This document shows, one piece after another, positions 23,141-30,911 of a stretch of 43,912 bases of DNA. The notes below the pieces were generated by a model. It was not told where the DNA came from. It saw nothing but the letters and a program-made list of their open reading frames with translations, and searched no databases. The DNA comes from a bacterium. GTDB taxonomy: Bacteria; Acidobacteriota; HRBIN11; JAKEFK01. Every line of letters begins with the position of its first letter. The first letter of the stretch is position 1. A program made the translations under genes and the position numbers. Location: NCBI GenBank assembly GCA_022616075.1, contig JAKEFK010000236.1:1-43912 (forward strand), written 5' to 3'.

Positions 23141-23910
23141 TGACTTGCTCCTTGAAGTTCACTTTCCTTTTGCGCATGCCACTGCGCATATTGTTCGGAT
23201 GTATCGATATAAACAAAACCTTGCATCCGGTAATGCCCCAACCCGCAAAGCTGTGCGCACGTAATTTCATGCGCGCCGACTCCTGACACCGCTTTGAAAT
23301 GAATCGGAATTACCATCCCGGGAACTGCATCCTGTTTTACTCGCAATACATTGATTGTGAAACTATGAATCACGTCCTTTGAGCTGATATCGACGATCAC
23401 CGGCTTATTCAGAGGGACGTGAAACTCGTTGAGCGTAATGATGTCATCTTTGGCATGAGGATCCGACATATCAATACCTAACGAATTACCGGTGTTGTTC
23501 ATCAATTTTGGATCGGTCCTCCCGAAAACTCCATCATTTCCCGGATAGTGAAAATTCCATGCAAACTGCTCCCCGATCACGCGAACGTTCAACGCTTCTT
23601 CACGTGAAGGAAAATTCTTCTTATAAGCGGCCCAGGCCGGCATGGACAGAGCGATAAGCAAAATCGCTTCCGCTAAGATAACTCCGACCTCAGAGACTTT
23701 TGCAAGTTTGCCTTTGGCCGGATTGTAAACAGCCTTGTGTCCTTCCCTTTTCCGAAAGTGGATCAGGCAATAAACAAAATAGATTGCCCATGCGATGAAC
23801 ATAACGAACATGAGGTAATGGACGTAAGTGTTTAGCTGATCAACTCCAGGACCATGTTCGGAAAGGTTGGGTGGATAAGGGAGCCAGTCTCTCCAGGTTC
23901 CAGGATTCAT
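23137..23910 (-). CDS. coxB: Cytochrome c oxidase subunit II with CuA site
   Basis: This 257-residue protein has two N-terminal helices (about 28-50 and 74-95) and a periplasmic cupredoxin domain. The electron-entry Trp is in GEQFAWNFHYPG. CuA ligands are H182 (VIHSFTI), C218, C222, H226 and M229 in CAQLCGLGHYRM. No cytochrome c domain is fused, so the donor must be a separate protein. It has no recognisable lipobox. AGGAGGG lies just before the ATG. A stem-loop stands between this gene and the upstream lipoprotein gene. Confidence 0.96.
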   Translation of the reverse strand: MNPGTWRDWLPYPPNLSEHGPGVDQLNTYVHYLMFVMFIAWAIYFVYCLIHFRKREGHKAVYNPAKGKLAKVSEVGVILAEAILLIALSMPAWAAYKKNFPSREEALNVRVIGEQFAWNFHYPGNDGVFGRTDPKLMNNTGNSLGIDMSDPHAKDDIITLNEFHVPLNKPVIVDISSKDVIHSFTINVLRVKQDAVPGMVIPIHFKAVSGVGAHEITCAQLCGLGHYRMQGFVYIDTSEQYAQWHAQKESELQGASQ

Positions 23911-23925
23911 TTACCCTCCTCACAA

Positions 23926-23955
23926 CCGGAAGGCCAAACCGCGCTTGCCCTCCGG
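23926..23955 (-). promoter_or_regulatory. Stem-loop between lipoprotein gene and coxB
   Basis: CCGGAAGGC (23926-23934) and GCCCTCCGG (23947-23955) form a nine-pair stem with one mismatch and a 12-base loop. No T-run follows on the minus strand, so it is not a classic terminator. It could protect or attenuate the oxidase message downstream of the lipoprotein gene. Confidence 0.4.
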
Positions 23956-23981
23956 AGTAAATACGAAGAACCAATGTATTC

Positions 23982-24770
23982 TTAAGACGCTTTGAACGTA
24001 AAGTTTACTTCTTGACTCTGACCATCTGCTACGGTTACGTCCTGAGTCTGCGTTCCAAATTTCTCATGCCAGGCTTCCAATGTAAATGTGCCGGCGGGCA
24101 GCTTAATTGTATAGGTGCCGGCTGCAGCAGTAATGTTGTGGAAGGGATGGCTGAGAACGGCGATGTAAGAGGACATCCATCGATGGACGTCGCATTTCAC
24201 CGGGATCGCCACCTCAGGAGTTGCAAAACTCTTTTCGGTTTCCATGCCCTTGACCGGTTGTCCGAGATTGAACTGGGGATTGTTCTTTGGCAGCGGATGA
24301 ATGTTGTGAAGGAACGGATCGCTGTTCCGGATTTTCAATGGCTGATTCGCCATCAAGGATACTACATGAGGTTTGTACTGGCAGCCGACCTGATCCAGCA
24401 CAATCGGGTCGGTTGGAGTGGTATAGGTCCACTTATCCGCGCCGGATTTCACATAAACCAGAACATGTTGCAGAGTATTATCCGCGTTCAATTCCACGGA
24501 TTGTTCCATCGCTTCGCCTGGATGTACCTGCTTGCATTCCGGAGTTAACGGAAGCTTCGCAAGCACAGGTTTTCCCCCGTCAAACGTCACTTTGCCGGTG
24601 ACCGTAGCTGTCGCTTTAGACGGATCAAAAGCGTTGCCCGAAGGGGCCGCCGCTGAAGGCGCAGGCGCGCCGGGGGATGGTGCCGCCGGTTTTTCCTCGC
24701 CGCCACCACAGGCGTAAATCGTAATCGCAATCAGAAACAGAGCGTAGCACGAGAGTTTTTTGTACTGCAT
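23982..24770 (-). CDS. Cupredoxin-like lipoprotein heading the oxidase locus
   Basis: This 262-residue protein has a lipoprotein signal (hydrophobic LFLIAITIYAC, lipid-modified C21) and a Pro/Ala-rich linker (28-45). A beta-rich region follows with possible type-1 copper ligands: H155 or H158 in FLHNIHPLP and C193-x2-H196-x2-M199 in KCDVHRWM. The C-terminal part (about 203-260) resembles a carboxypeptidase-regulatory beta-sandwich (ITAAAGTYTIKLPAGTFTLE, AWHEKFGT). It would be anchored in the periplasm. As first gene before coxB it may deliver electrons or copper to the oxidase; this is inference from position and ligands. GGAGGA precedes the ATG. Confidence 0.82.
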   Translation of the reverse strand: MQYKKLSCYALFLIAITIYACGGGEEKPAAPSPGAPAPSAAAPSGNAFDPSKATATVTGKVTFDGGKPVLAKLPLTPECKQVHPGEAMEQSVELNADNTLQHVLVYVKSGADKWTYTTPTDPIVLDQVGCQYKPHVVSLMANQPLKIRNSDPFLHNIHPLPKNNPQFNLGQPVKGMETEKSFATPEVAIPVKCDVHRWMSSYIAVLSHPFHNITAAAGTYTIKLPAGTFTLEAWHEKFGTQTQDVTVADGQSQEVNFTFKAS

Positions 24771-24845
24771 ATTGAATTGTCCTCCGAATTATGAAATCTA
24801 CAATTTTTTTTGCCTGAGGGTAGGCCGTCTCTTCGCAAGCACCTC

Positions 24846-24874
24846 ATTATAAAGAGGGTCCCAAAAGGATGCAA
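24846..24874 (-). promoter_or_regulatory. Promoter candidate for the oxidase locus
   Basis: On the minus strand TTGCAT (24874 to 24869) and a perfect TATAAT (24851 to 24846) are separated by 17 bases, about 75 bases before the lipoprotein start. The -35 is only a partial match. Confidence 0.55.
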
Positions 24875-24883
24875 GATGGTAAT

Positions 24884-24999
24884 ATCGTGGATCATAATCG
24901 TAATCTTGATCTTAACCGGAATCTTCAGTTCGTCCGTCGGACATCGCATTGCGATTACGATTTTTGATTACGATCACGATAACGATTACGATCCAAGAT
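24884..24999. repeat. Palindrome built of TTACGA-like hexamers (copy 1)
   Basis: The left arm starts ATCGTGGATCATAATCGTAA and the right arm ends AACGATTACGATCCAAGAT, an imperfect complement. Both arms are themselves near-periodic six-base repeats (ATTACG/ATCACG). It fills the gap between the lipoprotein promoter and the DNA glycosylase stop at 25002. A second copy is at 29051-29187. Confidence 0.8.
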
Positions 25000-25001
25000 T
25001 C

Positions 25002-25595
25002 TCAGATTGGAGAGGGTTCGAGGGAGTCCAGAGGGTTTGATTTACGGGAAACATGAGGATTTCCGTACAGGTAAGCTCGCCAGAGTTTATCGGCGCCCTC
25101 GGTAATCCCGATCCGTGATGACCAGCGGATGCCCATTTTCGGCTGCTTGCCGGGATTTTTGGTTAAGTAAAGTTCGCTCGATTGCAGGGAAACTCCATTG
25201 AGCGTTTTATCAATTTCCATCGACCTGCAGAGTTTACCTGGCCCACTCGCCGGCTTAGGATCCTTGCTGGAAAAACCGGAGACCGGTTCTACCGCGCGGA
25301 TCAACACCGCCGCCGGAAAACCTTCCTTCTCGGTAACAACATTCAACATGAAATACATGCCGTACGTGAAGTAAACATACGCATGTCCGGGTGGGCCGTA
25401 CATGATCTGAGTGCGTGGAGTGAACCCATGAAAAGCGTGGCAAGCGGGATCGTCCTCGCCGATGTACGCTTCCACCTCCACAATCCGGCCGGTCCACTTG
25501 TGCGTTCCCTCTTGCCGCACAAGGAATTTTCCCAGCAATTCTCTTGCTACTGTTATAGTATTACGCGCATAGAAGGAATTGGGCAGTGGTTTCAT
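25002..25595 (-). CDS. 3-methyladenine DNA glycosylase, AAG/MPG family
   Basis: This 197-residue protein is full length for the bacterial AAG family, which removes alkylated and deaminated purines from DNA. Motifs are ARELLGKFLVR, the catalytic region IVEVEAYIGEDDPACHAFHG (Glu of the VEAY motif activates water), RTQIMYGPPGHAYVYFTYGM and the lesion-pocket segment ASGPGKLCRSMEI. The ATG overlaps the pxpC stop by four bases (ATGA), so it is the last gene of the oxoprolinase operon. The functional link to that pathway is unclear and may be only transcriptional. A palindromic repeat begins two bases after its stop. Confidence 0.94.
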   Translation of the reverse strand: MKPLPNSFYARNTITVARELLGKFLVRQEGTHKWTGRIVEVEAYIGEDDPACHAFHGFTPRTQIMYGPPGHAYVYFTYGMYFMLNVVTEKEGFPAAVLIRAVEPVSGFSSKDPKPASGPGKLCRSMEIDKTLNGVSLQSSELYLTKNPGKQPKMGIRWSSRIGITEGADKLWRAYLYGNPHVSRKSNPLDSLEPSPI

Positions 25596-26485
25596 AAGGA
25601 TGCACGCAACAAGTCCTGCCTGTCATTCCACCAGTGCCGGGCGGTTTCCGGATCCGTCCATTCGAAGCGAATTGCTGATCCTGGCCTTTTTCCCGCCAGG
25701 AGAGTCCAGGAAGCGCGGCTGATCACGCCCATCTGAGCATAGCCACCGGTTGTTGGCCCTTCAGGACCCAGAATGATCGGAAAGCCGGATCGCGGAATTT
25801 GCACAGTTCCGGTAAGCGCCGGCGCCGATCTGCGAATCACCGGCGGATCAATGGCAGCGCCTTCCAATCGAATTCCCATTCGATTCGATTGCGGACTGAT
25901 CTTGTAATTGTGCTCCCTGATCTTCTGACGCTCTCTGGCGCTGAAATGTGAACTGTGTTGCGCCGGTAACAAATACAACACCGGTTCCAGCGGATAGGAC
26001 CACGAAACAGAACGCAGCGCAGATCCGCCGCCGGGCTCAGGCCCGGTCTTCAGCATTTGACCTTTCTCCAAACGTTTCCCAATTCCGCCGGCAAGATATG
26101 TAGAAACACTGGACAGAACACTCTCCGTCTCGATTCCACCTGCAATTGCAAGATATCCGTACCATCCCTCCATGCTCACAAATTTCAAAACAGATTCAGC
26201 CGGAACTTCGGTTGAGGTGAGTAACGGGACTGTCTGCCCCTGCAGCTCATACTGAACGCTGAGCCCGCAAAGAGCAACTATTCTTTTTTCATGAAAATGC
26301 AATGTGGGACCGATCATGGCAAATTCAAACACAGGCGCATCAAGCGGATTCCCGCAAAGTCTGTTCGCCATTGCCGCAAGAAAAGGATCAAAGGGGCCCG
26401 ACACCGGAACTCCGTATGCTTCAAATCCCTTCCGCCCGGAATCTTGAATGGTCGTAAGCATTCCGGGTTGCACCACTTCGATCAT
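25592..26485 (-). CDS. pxpC: 5-oxoprolinase subunit C (KipA-like, biotin-dependent carboxyltransferase fold)
   Basis: This 297-residue protein of the PxpC/KipA family acts with PxpA and PxpB to hydrolyse 5-oxoproline (pyroglutamate) to glutamate at the cost of ATP. The start MIEVVQPGMLTTIQDSGRKG is the classic N-terminus of the family. Further marks are YGVPVSGPFDPFLAAMANRL, SNRMGIRLEG and the C-terminal GPEGPTTGGYAQMG. The frame extends upstream to 26572, but that part is encoded by a palindromic repeat and lacks family similarity, so ATG 26485 was chosen. The Shine-Dalgarno sequence is weak. Confidence 0.94.
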   Translation of the reverse strand: MIEVVQPGMLTTIQDSGRKGFEAYGVPVSGPFDPFLAAMANRLCGNPLDAPVFEFAMIGPTLHFHEKRIVALCGLSVQYELQGQTVPLLTSTEVPAESVLKFVSMEGWYGYLAIAGGIETESVLSSVSTYLAGGIGKRLEKGQMLKTGPEPGGGSALRSVSWSYPLEPVLYLLPAQHSSHFSARERQKIREHNYKISPQSNRMGIRLEGAAIDPPVIRRSAPALTGTVQIPRSGFPIILGPEGPTTGGYAQMGVISRASWTLLAGKRPGSAIRFEWTDPETARHWWNDRQDLLRASL

Positions 26486-26491
26486 GAATTT

Positions 26492-26565
26492 AACCGCCAA
26501 GGCGCCAAGTTCGCCAAGATCGGAATTGGAACTTTTTCTTGGGCGTTCTTGCCGTCTTGGCGGTT
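26492..26565. repeat. Palindromic repeat, AACCGCCAAG type
   Basis: The left arm AACCGCCAAGGCGCCAAGTT (from 26492) pairs with the right arm TCTTGCCGTCTTGGCGGTT (ending 26565). It lies between the pxpA stop (26569) and the pxpC start (26485), inside an otherwise tightly packed operon. Confidence 0.8.
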
Positions 26566-26568
26566 CAA

Positions 26569-27348
26569 TCAATCAATAATGTTTTTTAGTGATTGGATCG
26601 AGATCTTAGCCTGTTGCAGTTTTTCATACACCACGCGAGCGATTTTTGCTGCTCCCGGAGTATCGCCGTGAATGCAGATCGTACTCACTTTTAATTCGAT
26701 TCTCTTGCCCGAAACGGTTTGCACCTTCCGTTCCCTCACCAGTTGGAGCGCCTGCTCAGCAGCCAGCGCTGGATCGGAAATCGTACTCGGCTGCTTGCTG
26801 TTTCGCGGCATCAGCTTCCCTTCCTCTCCATAAATACGGTCAGCGAAACCTTCGGCCGCAAAATCGAGTCCACGCTCTTCCGCTTCCGTCTGCAAAAGAG
26901 AACCGGGCGGTCCCAAAACAATGGGGGGATGCACGAGGCGCACGATGGCATCCAAAAACATTTCTGCAAGTCTCCGGTCTTCCGCGGCCGAATGATAGAG
27001 CGCTCCGTGCAATTTCACATGCTGCAATTTGAGCCCCGCTCTTTCTGCCATCAACTGAAGCGCACCCATTTGATAGAGGATCATGTCTACAACTTCTTCA
27101 GGAGGAATCGTCATAGGAATACGACCGAAGTGCAAACGGTCAGGATAGCCGGGATGCGCGCCCACAGCGACGTTATGTCTGGCTGCGAGATCCAGTGTTT
27201 TTCTGATTGTGGTGGGATCTCCGGCATGAAAACCACATCCGATATTTGCGGAAGTAATATAAGGAAAGATTTCTTCGTCGTTTCCAATTCTGTAAGGCCC
27301 GAAACCTTCCCCAACATCCGAGTTCAAATCGATCGCAAGCTGTTTCAT
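26569..27348 (-). CDS. pxpA: 5-oxoprolinase subunit A (LamB/YcsF family)
   Basis: This 259-residue protein is full length for PxpA. Family marks are the N-terminal IDLNSDVGEGFGPYRIGNDE, SANIGCGFHAGDP, VGAHPGYPDRLHFGRIPM, VKLHGALYH and the final STICIHGDTPGA. These His and Asp residues line the active site for ring opening of 5-oxoproline. The ATG overlaps the pxpB stop (ATGA), with AAAGGA upstream. It is separated from pxpC by a palindromic repeat of about 74 bp. Confidence 0.96.
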   Translation of the reverse strand: MKQLAIDLNSDVGEGFGPYRIGNDEEIFPYITSANIGCGFHAGDPTTIRKTLDLAARHNVAVGAHPGYPDRLHFGRIPMTIPPEEVVDMILYQMGALQLMAERAGLKLQHVKLHGALYHSAAEDRRLAEMFLDAIVRLVHPPIVLGPPGSLLQTEAEERGLDFAAEGFADRIYGEEGKLMPRNSKQPSTISDPALAAEQALQLVRERKVQTVSGKRIELKVSTICIHGDTPGAAKIARVVYEKLQQAKISIQSLKNIID

Positions 27349-28004
27349 TGTTTTGTCCTTTCGTACTCTTGAGTCGAAATTGGCTGGAACCTGACCTTCA
27401 TTCCATATTTAAATATCCAGGGTACATTTCTACTGTAATCCAGAATCTTCCAGGGCGTTCTTCCAATGACGTGCCAGCCCCCCGGTGAATCAAACGGGTA
27501 GATGCCGACATACTCTTCTGCAATTGCGACCGATCCCGCCGGAACCACCGGATCGGGATTCTTTTTTCTCTCCAGCTGCAATTGGGCAGGAAGCTCTCCC
27601 ATGTAAGGAAATCCAGGCATGAAACCGATCATCCATACCTGATATTCGGTCTCCGAATGAATTTGAATGATCTCCTCCGCGTTTAAGCCTTTTTCTGCGC
27701 AAATCTTCGCGATGTCATATCCAAAATCATAACAAATCGGAACAATACAGACTTCCTCATCGCTCTCCATAACGGAAGAATCGCCTTCAAGTCCAGAGAG
27801 AGATTGAAGCCACGCCGGGAAAGAAGCATCCGGCAAATATTCGATTAAAAGCGAATCCAGCCCTGCGCGGCAGGAGGTAACAGCGTCATGCGGATGCTCA
27901 CGGATGAATTGAACCATGCGGCGGATGGCAGCGACGCAGTCGCGCGTCTTATCGTACGATACTGATAGTACTACTGCCTGTTCGCCCGTGTAAACGATTT
28001 GCAT
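27345..28004 (-). CDS. pxpB: 5-oxoprolinase subunit B (KipI-like)
   Basis: This 219-residue protein of the PxpB/KipI family forms the complex with PxpC that phosphorylates and passes on the oxoproline intermediate. Typical segments are MIGFMPGFPYMGELPAQLQL, VPAGSVAIAEEYVGIYP and DSPGGWHVIGRTP. The start codon follows the stop of the GHMP kinase with no gap (TAAATG), so translation is probably coupled. Gene order pxpB-pxpA-pxpC differs from the E. coli arrangement only in order. Confidence 0.95.
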   Translation of the reverse strand: MQIVYTGEQAVVLSVSYDKTRDCVAAIRRMVQFIREHPHDAVTSCRAGLDSLLIEYLPDASFPAWLQSLSGLEGDSSVMESDEEVCIVPICYDFGYDIAKICAEKGLNAEEIIQIHSETEYQVWMIGFMPGFPYMGELPAQLQLERKKNPDPVVPAGSVAIAEEYVGIYPFDSPGGWHVIGRTPWKILDYSRNVPWIFKYGMKVRFQPISTQEYERTKQ

Positions 28005-29003
28005 TTAGCTTGTTTGGACTGAGAGACCGTCTTGCGCGACTTCAAAATCCAGAACGTGATATTTCTTTCCCTTGGCCAGATCGTAAAGATATTGTCGCGT
28101 GAAATTGTCGATGACGAAAACAACACATCCCCCGCCACCGGCTCCACAGACTCGCCCGGTGCGAGATCCATTGGTGATACCGAATTCGATTAATTCCTCA
28201 ATCTCAGGGGTCGTGATCGAGGGGGCCAGTCTTTTGCGAGCCATCCATTCGTGGTGGATCGCTTCATAAGCCTCTCCCCAATCTTCCTCCTTCAGTGCTT
28301 TGTGCAATTTTTCCGTTTCCTGCTTGATCATCTGCAGCATTTCTACAGTATTCGAATCACCATCGATGCGATTCTTGATGATCTGCCAGTTGTTCATGCC
28401 GGACGAACGCCGCTGGCCGCTGTAAAAAAGGAGCAATCGTTCCCGAAGCTCATCCGGGGAAACCTGGTACGCTTCTCGTTCGACTTTCTCAACGCGAAAA
28501 TGCCAGGCGTTAAAACCTCCAAACATTGCTGCGTAGTAATCCTGTCTTCCTGTTGGAATCCCGAGAACCTGTGCTTCCACATCGCGAGCAACGCGAATCA
28601 ATTGCTCGGGAGAATAATTTTTGCCTGTGAATTCGTTTAAGGCGCCGCAGACCGCAATGGCAAGGGAGGAGGAGCCGCCAAGACCTGCGCCAGCGGGCGC
28701 CTGACAATCGGTTTCAAGCTGGAAGCCCTGCTCCGGCGAAAAGTGCTGAATCAAGCGCGTAACCAGTCCAAGATTGCTATCGTGATTGAGCTCATTGAAA
28801 CTTGCAGCTTCCTGTGTGGCTTTCTGATCTTTCGAAACGATGCTGATTTTTGTCCCGGGAAGGGGCTCGAGTTTTGCGGTTGCGTACAAATTAATAGCAA
28901 GATTAATGGTGGTAGCTTCCCCGACAAAAAGGTAAAGAGGCCAAATGTCCAGCGTTCCGCCGGATAAATCAATGCGGGTGGGCGCCTTGGCTAAAATCTG
29001 CAT
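28005..29003 (-). CDS. GHMP-family sugar kinase (heptose-7-phosphate kinase/galactokinase-like)
   Basis: This 332-residue GHMP kinase has the N-terminal substrate segment KAPTRIDLSGGTLDIWPLYL and the ATP-binding loop PAGAGLGGSSSLA (103-115). A likely catalytic Asp is in GRQDYYAAMFGG (D155). The C-terminal glycine loop is GRVCGAGGGGCVVF (283-296). It resembles D-glycero-D-manno-heptose 7-phosphate kinase and fucokinase-like proteins more than GalK, but the substrate is not certain. AAGGAG precedes the ATG. It is the first gene of a minus-strand run with pxpBAC and a DNA glycosylase, which is an unexpected partner set. A palindromic repeat lies upstream. Confidence 0.88.
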   Translation of the reverse strand: MQILAKAPTRIDLSGGTLDIWPLYLFVGEATTINLAINLYATAKLEPLPGTKISIVSKDQKATQEAASFNELNHDSNLGLVTRLIQHFSPEQGFQLETDCQAPAGAGLGGSSSLAIAVCGALNEFTGKNYSPEQLIRVARDVEAQVLGIPTGRQDYYAAMFGGFNAWHFRVEKVEREAYQVSPDELRERLLLFYSGQRRSSGMNNWQIIKNRIDGDSNTVEMLQMIKQETEKLHKALKEEDWGEAYEAIHHEWMARKRLAPSITTPEIEELIEFGITNGSRTGRVCGAGGGGCVVFVIDNFTRQYLYDLAKGKKYHVLDFEVAQDGLSVQTS

Positions 29004-29050
29004 TCGAGTGACTCCTTGGTAAAAATGTAGCGTTCAACCATATCATAAAT

Positions 29051-29187
29051 AATCGTGGATCGTAATCGTGATCATGATCGTTGATCTTAATCGCCAATCA
29101 TCATCCTTTTATTAATAGAATTCAGGACCGAAGATTACGATTCAGGATCATGATTACGATTACGATCATGATCACGATCCACGAATA
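29051..29187. repeat. Palindrome built of TTACGA-like hexamers (copy 2)
   Basis: The left arm AATCGTGGATCGTAATCGTG (29051 on) pairs with the right arm ending ATGATCACGATCCACGAAT (29187). A non-repeat centre lies between about 29095 and 29135. It overlaps the last five codons and the stop of the AAA ATPase gene, so part of the repeat is translated there. Confidence 0.82.
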
Positions 29188-30848
29188 CTTCTCTCCAAAA
29201 TCCCCTGGCGAATCTGTTCGTGTCCTTCCGGAAGCAAACGTCTCGACCTGCATTCGTTCAAAGCCACCAGAGTCATTTCATCGATAGATTCCTGGTCGCG
29301 CGAAGTTGGTATGAAGTCCTCGAGCGCCCGATCGAGATGTTCCTTTTTGATCAGAACATCACCTTCATAATTTGCTTCTAAGGACGCGAACCGGTAGGCA
29401 GTCGTCAGGACAAGCTGAAGGTCGGCGCCTGAGAATCCCTCCGTCTTGTCAGCGTATTCTTGAAAATCCTGACTTTCCGTTTTAAAACCGTAACGTTTTA
29501 CAAGAACTTCGAGAATCTGTTTGCGGGCAACCGTACCGGGCATCAGAATCGGGATTTTGACATCCGTTCGTCCCGATCGTCGCATCGCGCTATCAATCAA
29601 ATCGACACGGTTGGTCAGATCGATCCTGAGCACTTTTCCGCGAAGAGATTGATCTCCCCAAAATTCGAAAGACTGCGCGCGCATTCGCTCCGTCACACCT
29701 GAATCTCCGGATTGCGAATTGCGTGAAGATTGCTGCTGATCGCTTTCATCAACCATCACGACAACCGGAGCCAGCGCGCGGATCGCAGAGAAGGCCCGCT
29801 CCTGATTGCGTTCCGACTGCCCCACGTACATATCACGAAGCGGTTTGAATTTTACGCAGAGCAAACCGCATTCCCTCGCAAAACATTCCGCGAGATAGCT
29901 CTTTCCCGTGCCGGGTGGTCCCATCAGAATCACGCCCATGGGCGCCGCGCTTGTTAATCCTTTTTTCATGATTTCTGAAATCTCTCTTAGCTCCCGGACA
30001 GCATAATCCAGCCCCCCTACGGAACTCAGACCGAACTTCGGACGAATGATTTCCAGGACCTGTCCATATTCCTGTTCCAGAATCTCGACTTTCCGCACAA
30101 GGACCGAATCGATTGTGATGGTGCTCCCTTCAGCAGTCGCGCGAAGCACGATGTCTTCGATCTGATTCAGACTCAATCCCTGTGTGTGGTGCGCAAACTC
30201 CTCTGCGGTCAAATTCAACTTTAGCGCCGGATTGTGTGCGATCAAAAAATCGATGTAATGTCTGCGGTCCTCCTGTTCCGGTTTCGGGATCTGAACAACT
30301 TCGATTCCTTGACTCGAGGAAAGAATCTGATTGTTCAGGTCTTTTAGATTTGCCGTAAGCAGGAACATGATCGGTTTCCGCACGGCAACCGAACGGTCAT
30401 TAGCCCAGCGCATGATAGTGATCACATTCGCTTTGTCTTCAGGACTCAGATTTGGGTTTGCAGGAAAAATTGTTTCTGCAAACGGAATGATTAAAGCGAG
30501 CTGCCGTGGTGGAAAGGCATCACTCTTCAGAATGCGATCGATCAGCTGAAGGCTTTGATGCGGCCCGGACGGTAGATGTTCGCGCGAACCAATCCCCGCA
30601 AGACGCCTGAATTTGTCATCCACTTCGGAGCGCGCAAATTGCAAGCCCGAAGGATATTGATACGTGGATAGAATTTCACGTTGCGAGCAAAGCTCTTCCA
30701 GCATGTCCTGCAATGGCACAAAACGATCTTGAACCGGGAAATAATCGCTGATGTTGAAATGGAGAATAAAAATATGAGAGACACCGCTGTTGAAGCGGTC
30801 AATCACCTTCTCCTTCAACCATTTCGGTATTTGTACAACGTCCTGCAT
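29172..30848 (-). CDS. Ycf46-like AAA ATPase with degenerate first AAA domain
   Basis: This protein has 558 residues. The N-terminal half (1-190) has an ATPase-like layout without Walker A (QLALIIPFAETIF, KPIMFLLTANLKDLNNQI). It is followed by a helical lid and a canonical AAA module: Walker A MGPPGTGKS (309-317), Walker B VVVMVDESD with D367 and E368, and arginine finger RRSGRTD near 423-429. This arrangement matches Ycf46/Cdc48-related single-active-domain ATPases, which remodel proteins. The start is ATG 30848 because the only upstream alternative is a TTG (30854) inside a palindromic repeat. No ribosome-binding site exists, since the repeat ends two bases before the ATG. It follows the kinase-remnant/propeller gene and is probably a functional partner. 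Confidence 0.88.
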   Translation of the reverse strand: MQDVVQIPKWLKEKVIDRFNSGVSHIFILHFNISDYFPVQDRFVPLQDMLEELCSQREILSTYQYPSGLQFARSEVDDKFRRLAGIGSREHLPSGPHQSLQLIDRILKSDAFPPRQLALIIPFAETIFPANPNLSPEDKANVITIMRWANDRSVAVRKPIMFLLTANLKDLNNQILSSSQGIEVVQIPKPEQEDRRHYIDFLIAHNPALKLNLTAEEFAHHTQGLSLNQIEDIVLRATAEGSTITIDSVLVRKVEILEQEYGQVLEIIRPKFGLSSVGGLDYAVRELREISEIMKKGLTSAAPMGVILMGPPGTGKSYLAECFARECGLLCVKFKPLRDMYVGQSERNQERAFSAIRALAPVVVMVDESDQQQSSRNSQSGDSGVTERMRAQSFEFWGDQSLRGKVLRIDLTNRVDLIDSAMRRSGRTDVKIPILMPGTVARKQILEVLVKRYGFKTESQDFQEYADKTEGFSGADLQLVLTTAYRFASLEANYEGDVLIKKEHLDRALEDFIPTSRDQESIDEMTLVALNECRSRRLLPEGHEQIRQGILERSIRGS

Positions 30849-30850
30849 AA

Positions 30851-30910
30851 ACAAAGTGGTGCGGGCGTCCCGCCTGCAGGATCCGCAGATGAGACGTCCG
30901 CGCTACTTTG
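30851..30910. repeat. Palindromic repeat, ACAAAGTAGCG family (copy 2)
   Basis: It runs from ACAAAGTGGTGCGGGCGTCC to GACGTCCGCGCTACTTTG (30910). It occupies nearly the whole gap between the propeller gene stop (30912) and the AAA ATPase start (30848). See copies at 14886 and 33523. Confidence 0.82.
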
Positions 30911-30911
30911 A

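Noticed and set aside
26486-26572. Longer N-terminus of PxpC
   Set aside because: The extra 29 residues are encoded by a palindromic repeat; the family N-terminus begins at MIEVVQPG (26485).
26719-27372. Plus-strand open frame (217 codons) opposite pxpA
   Set aside because: It is antisense to a full-length PxpA with all family motifs and shows no domain of its own.
24884-29187. Hexamer repeats considered as a CRISPR array
   Set aside because: The repeats are contiguous six-base units in palindromic arms without unique spacers of regular length, and no cas genes are present.
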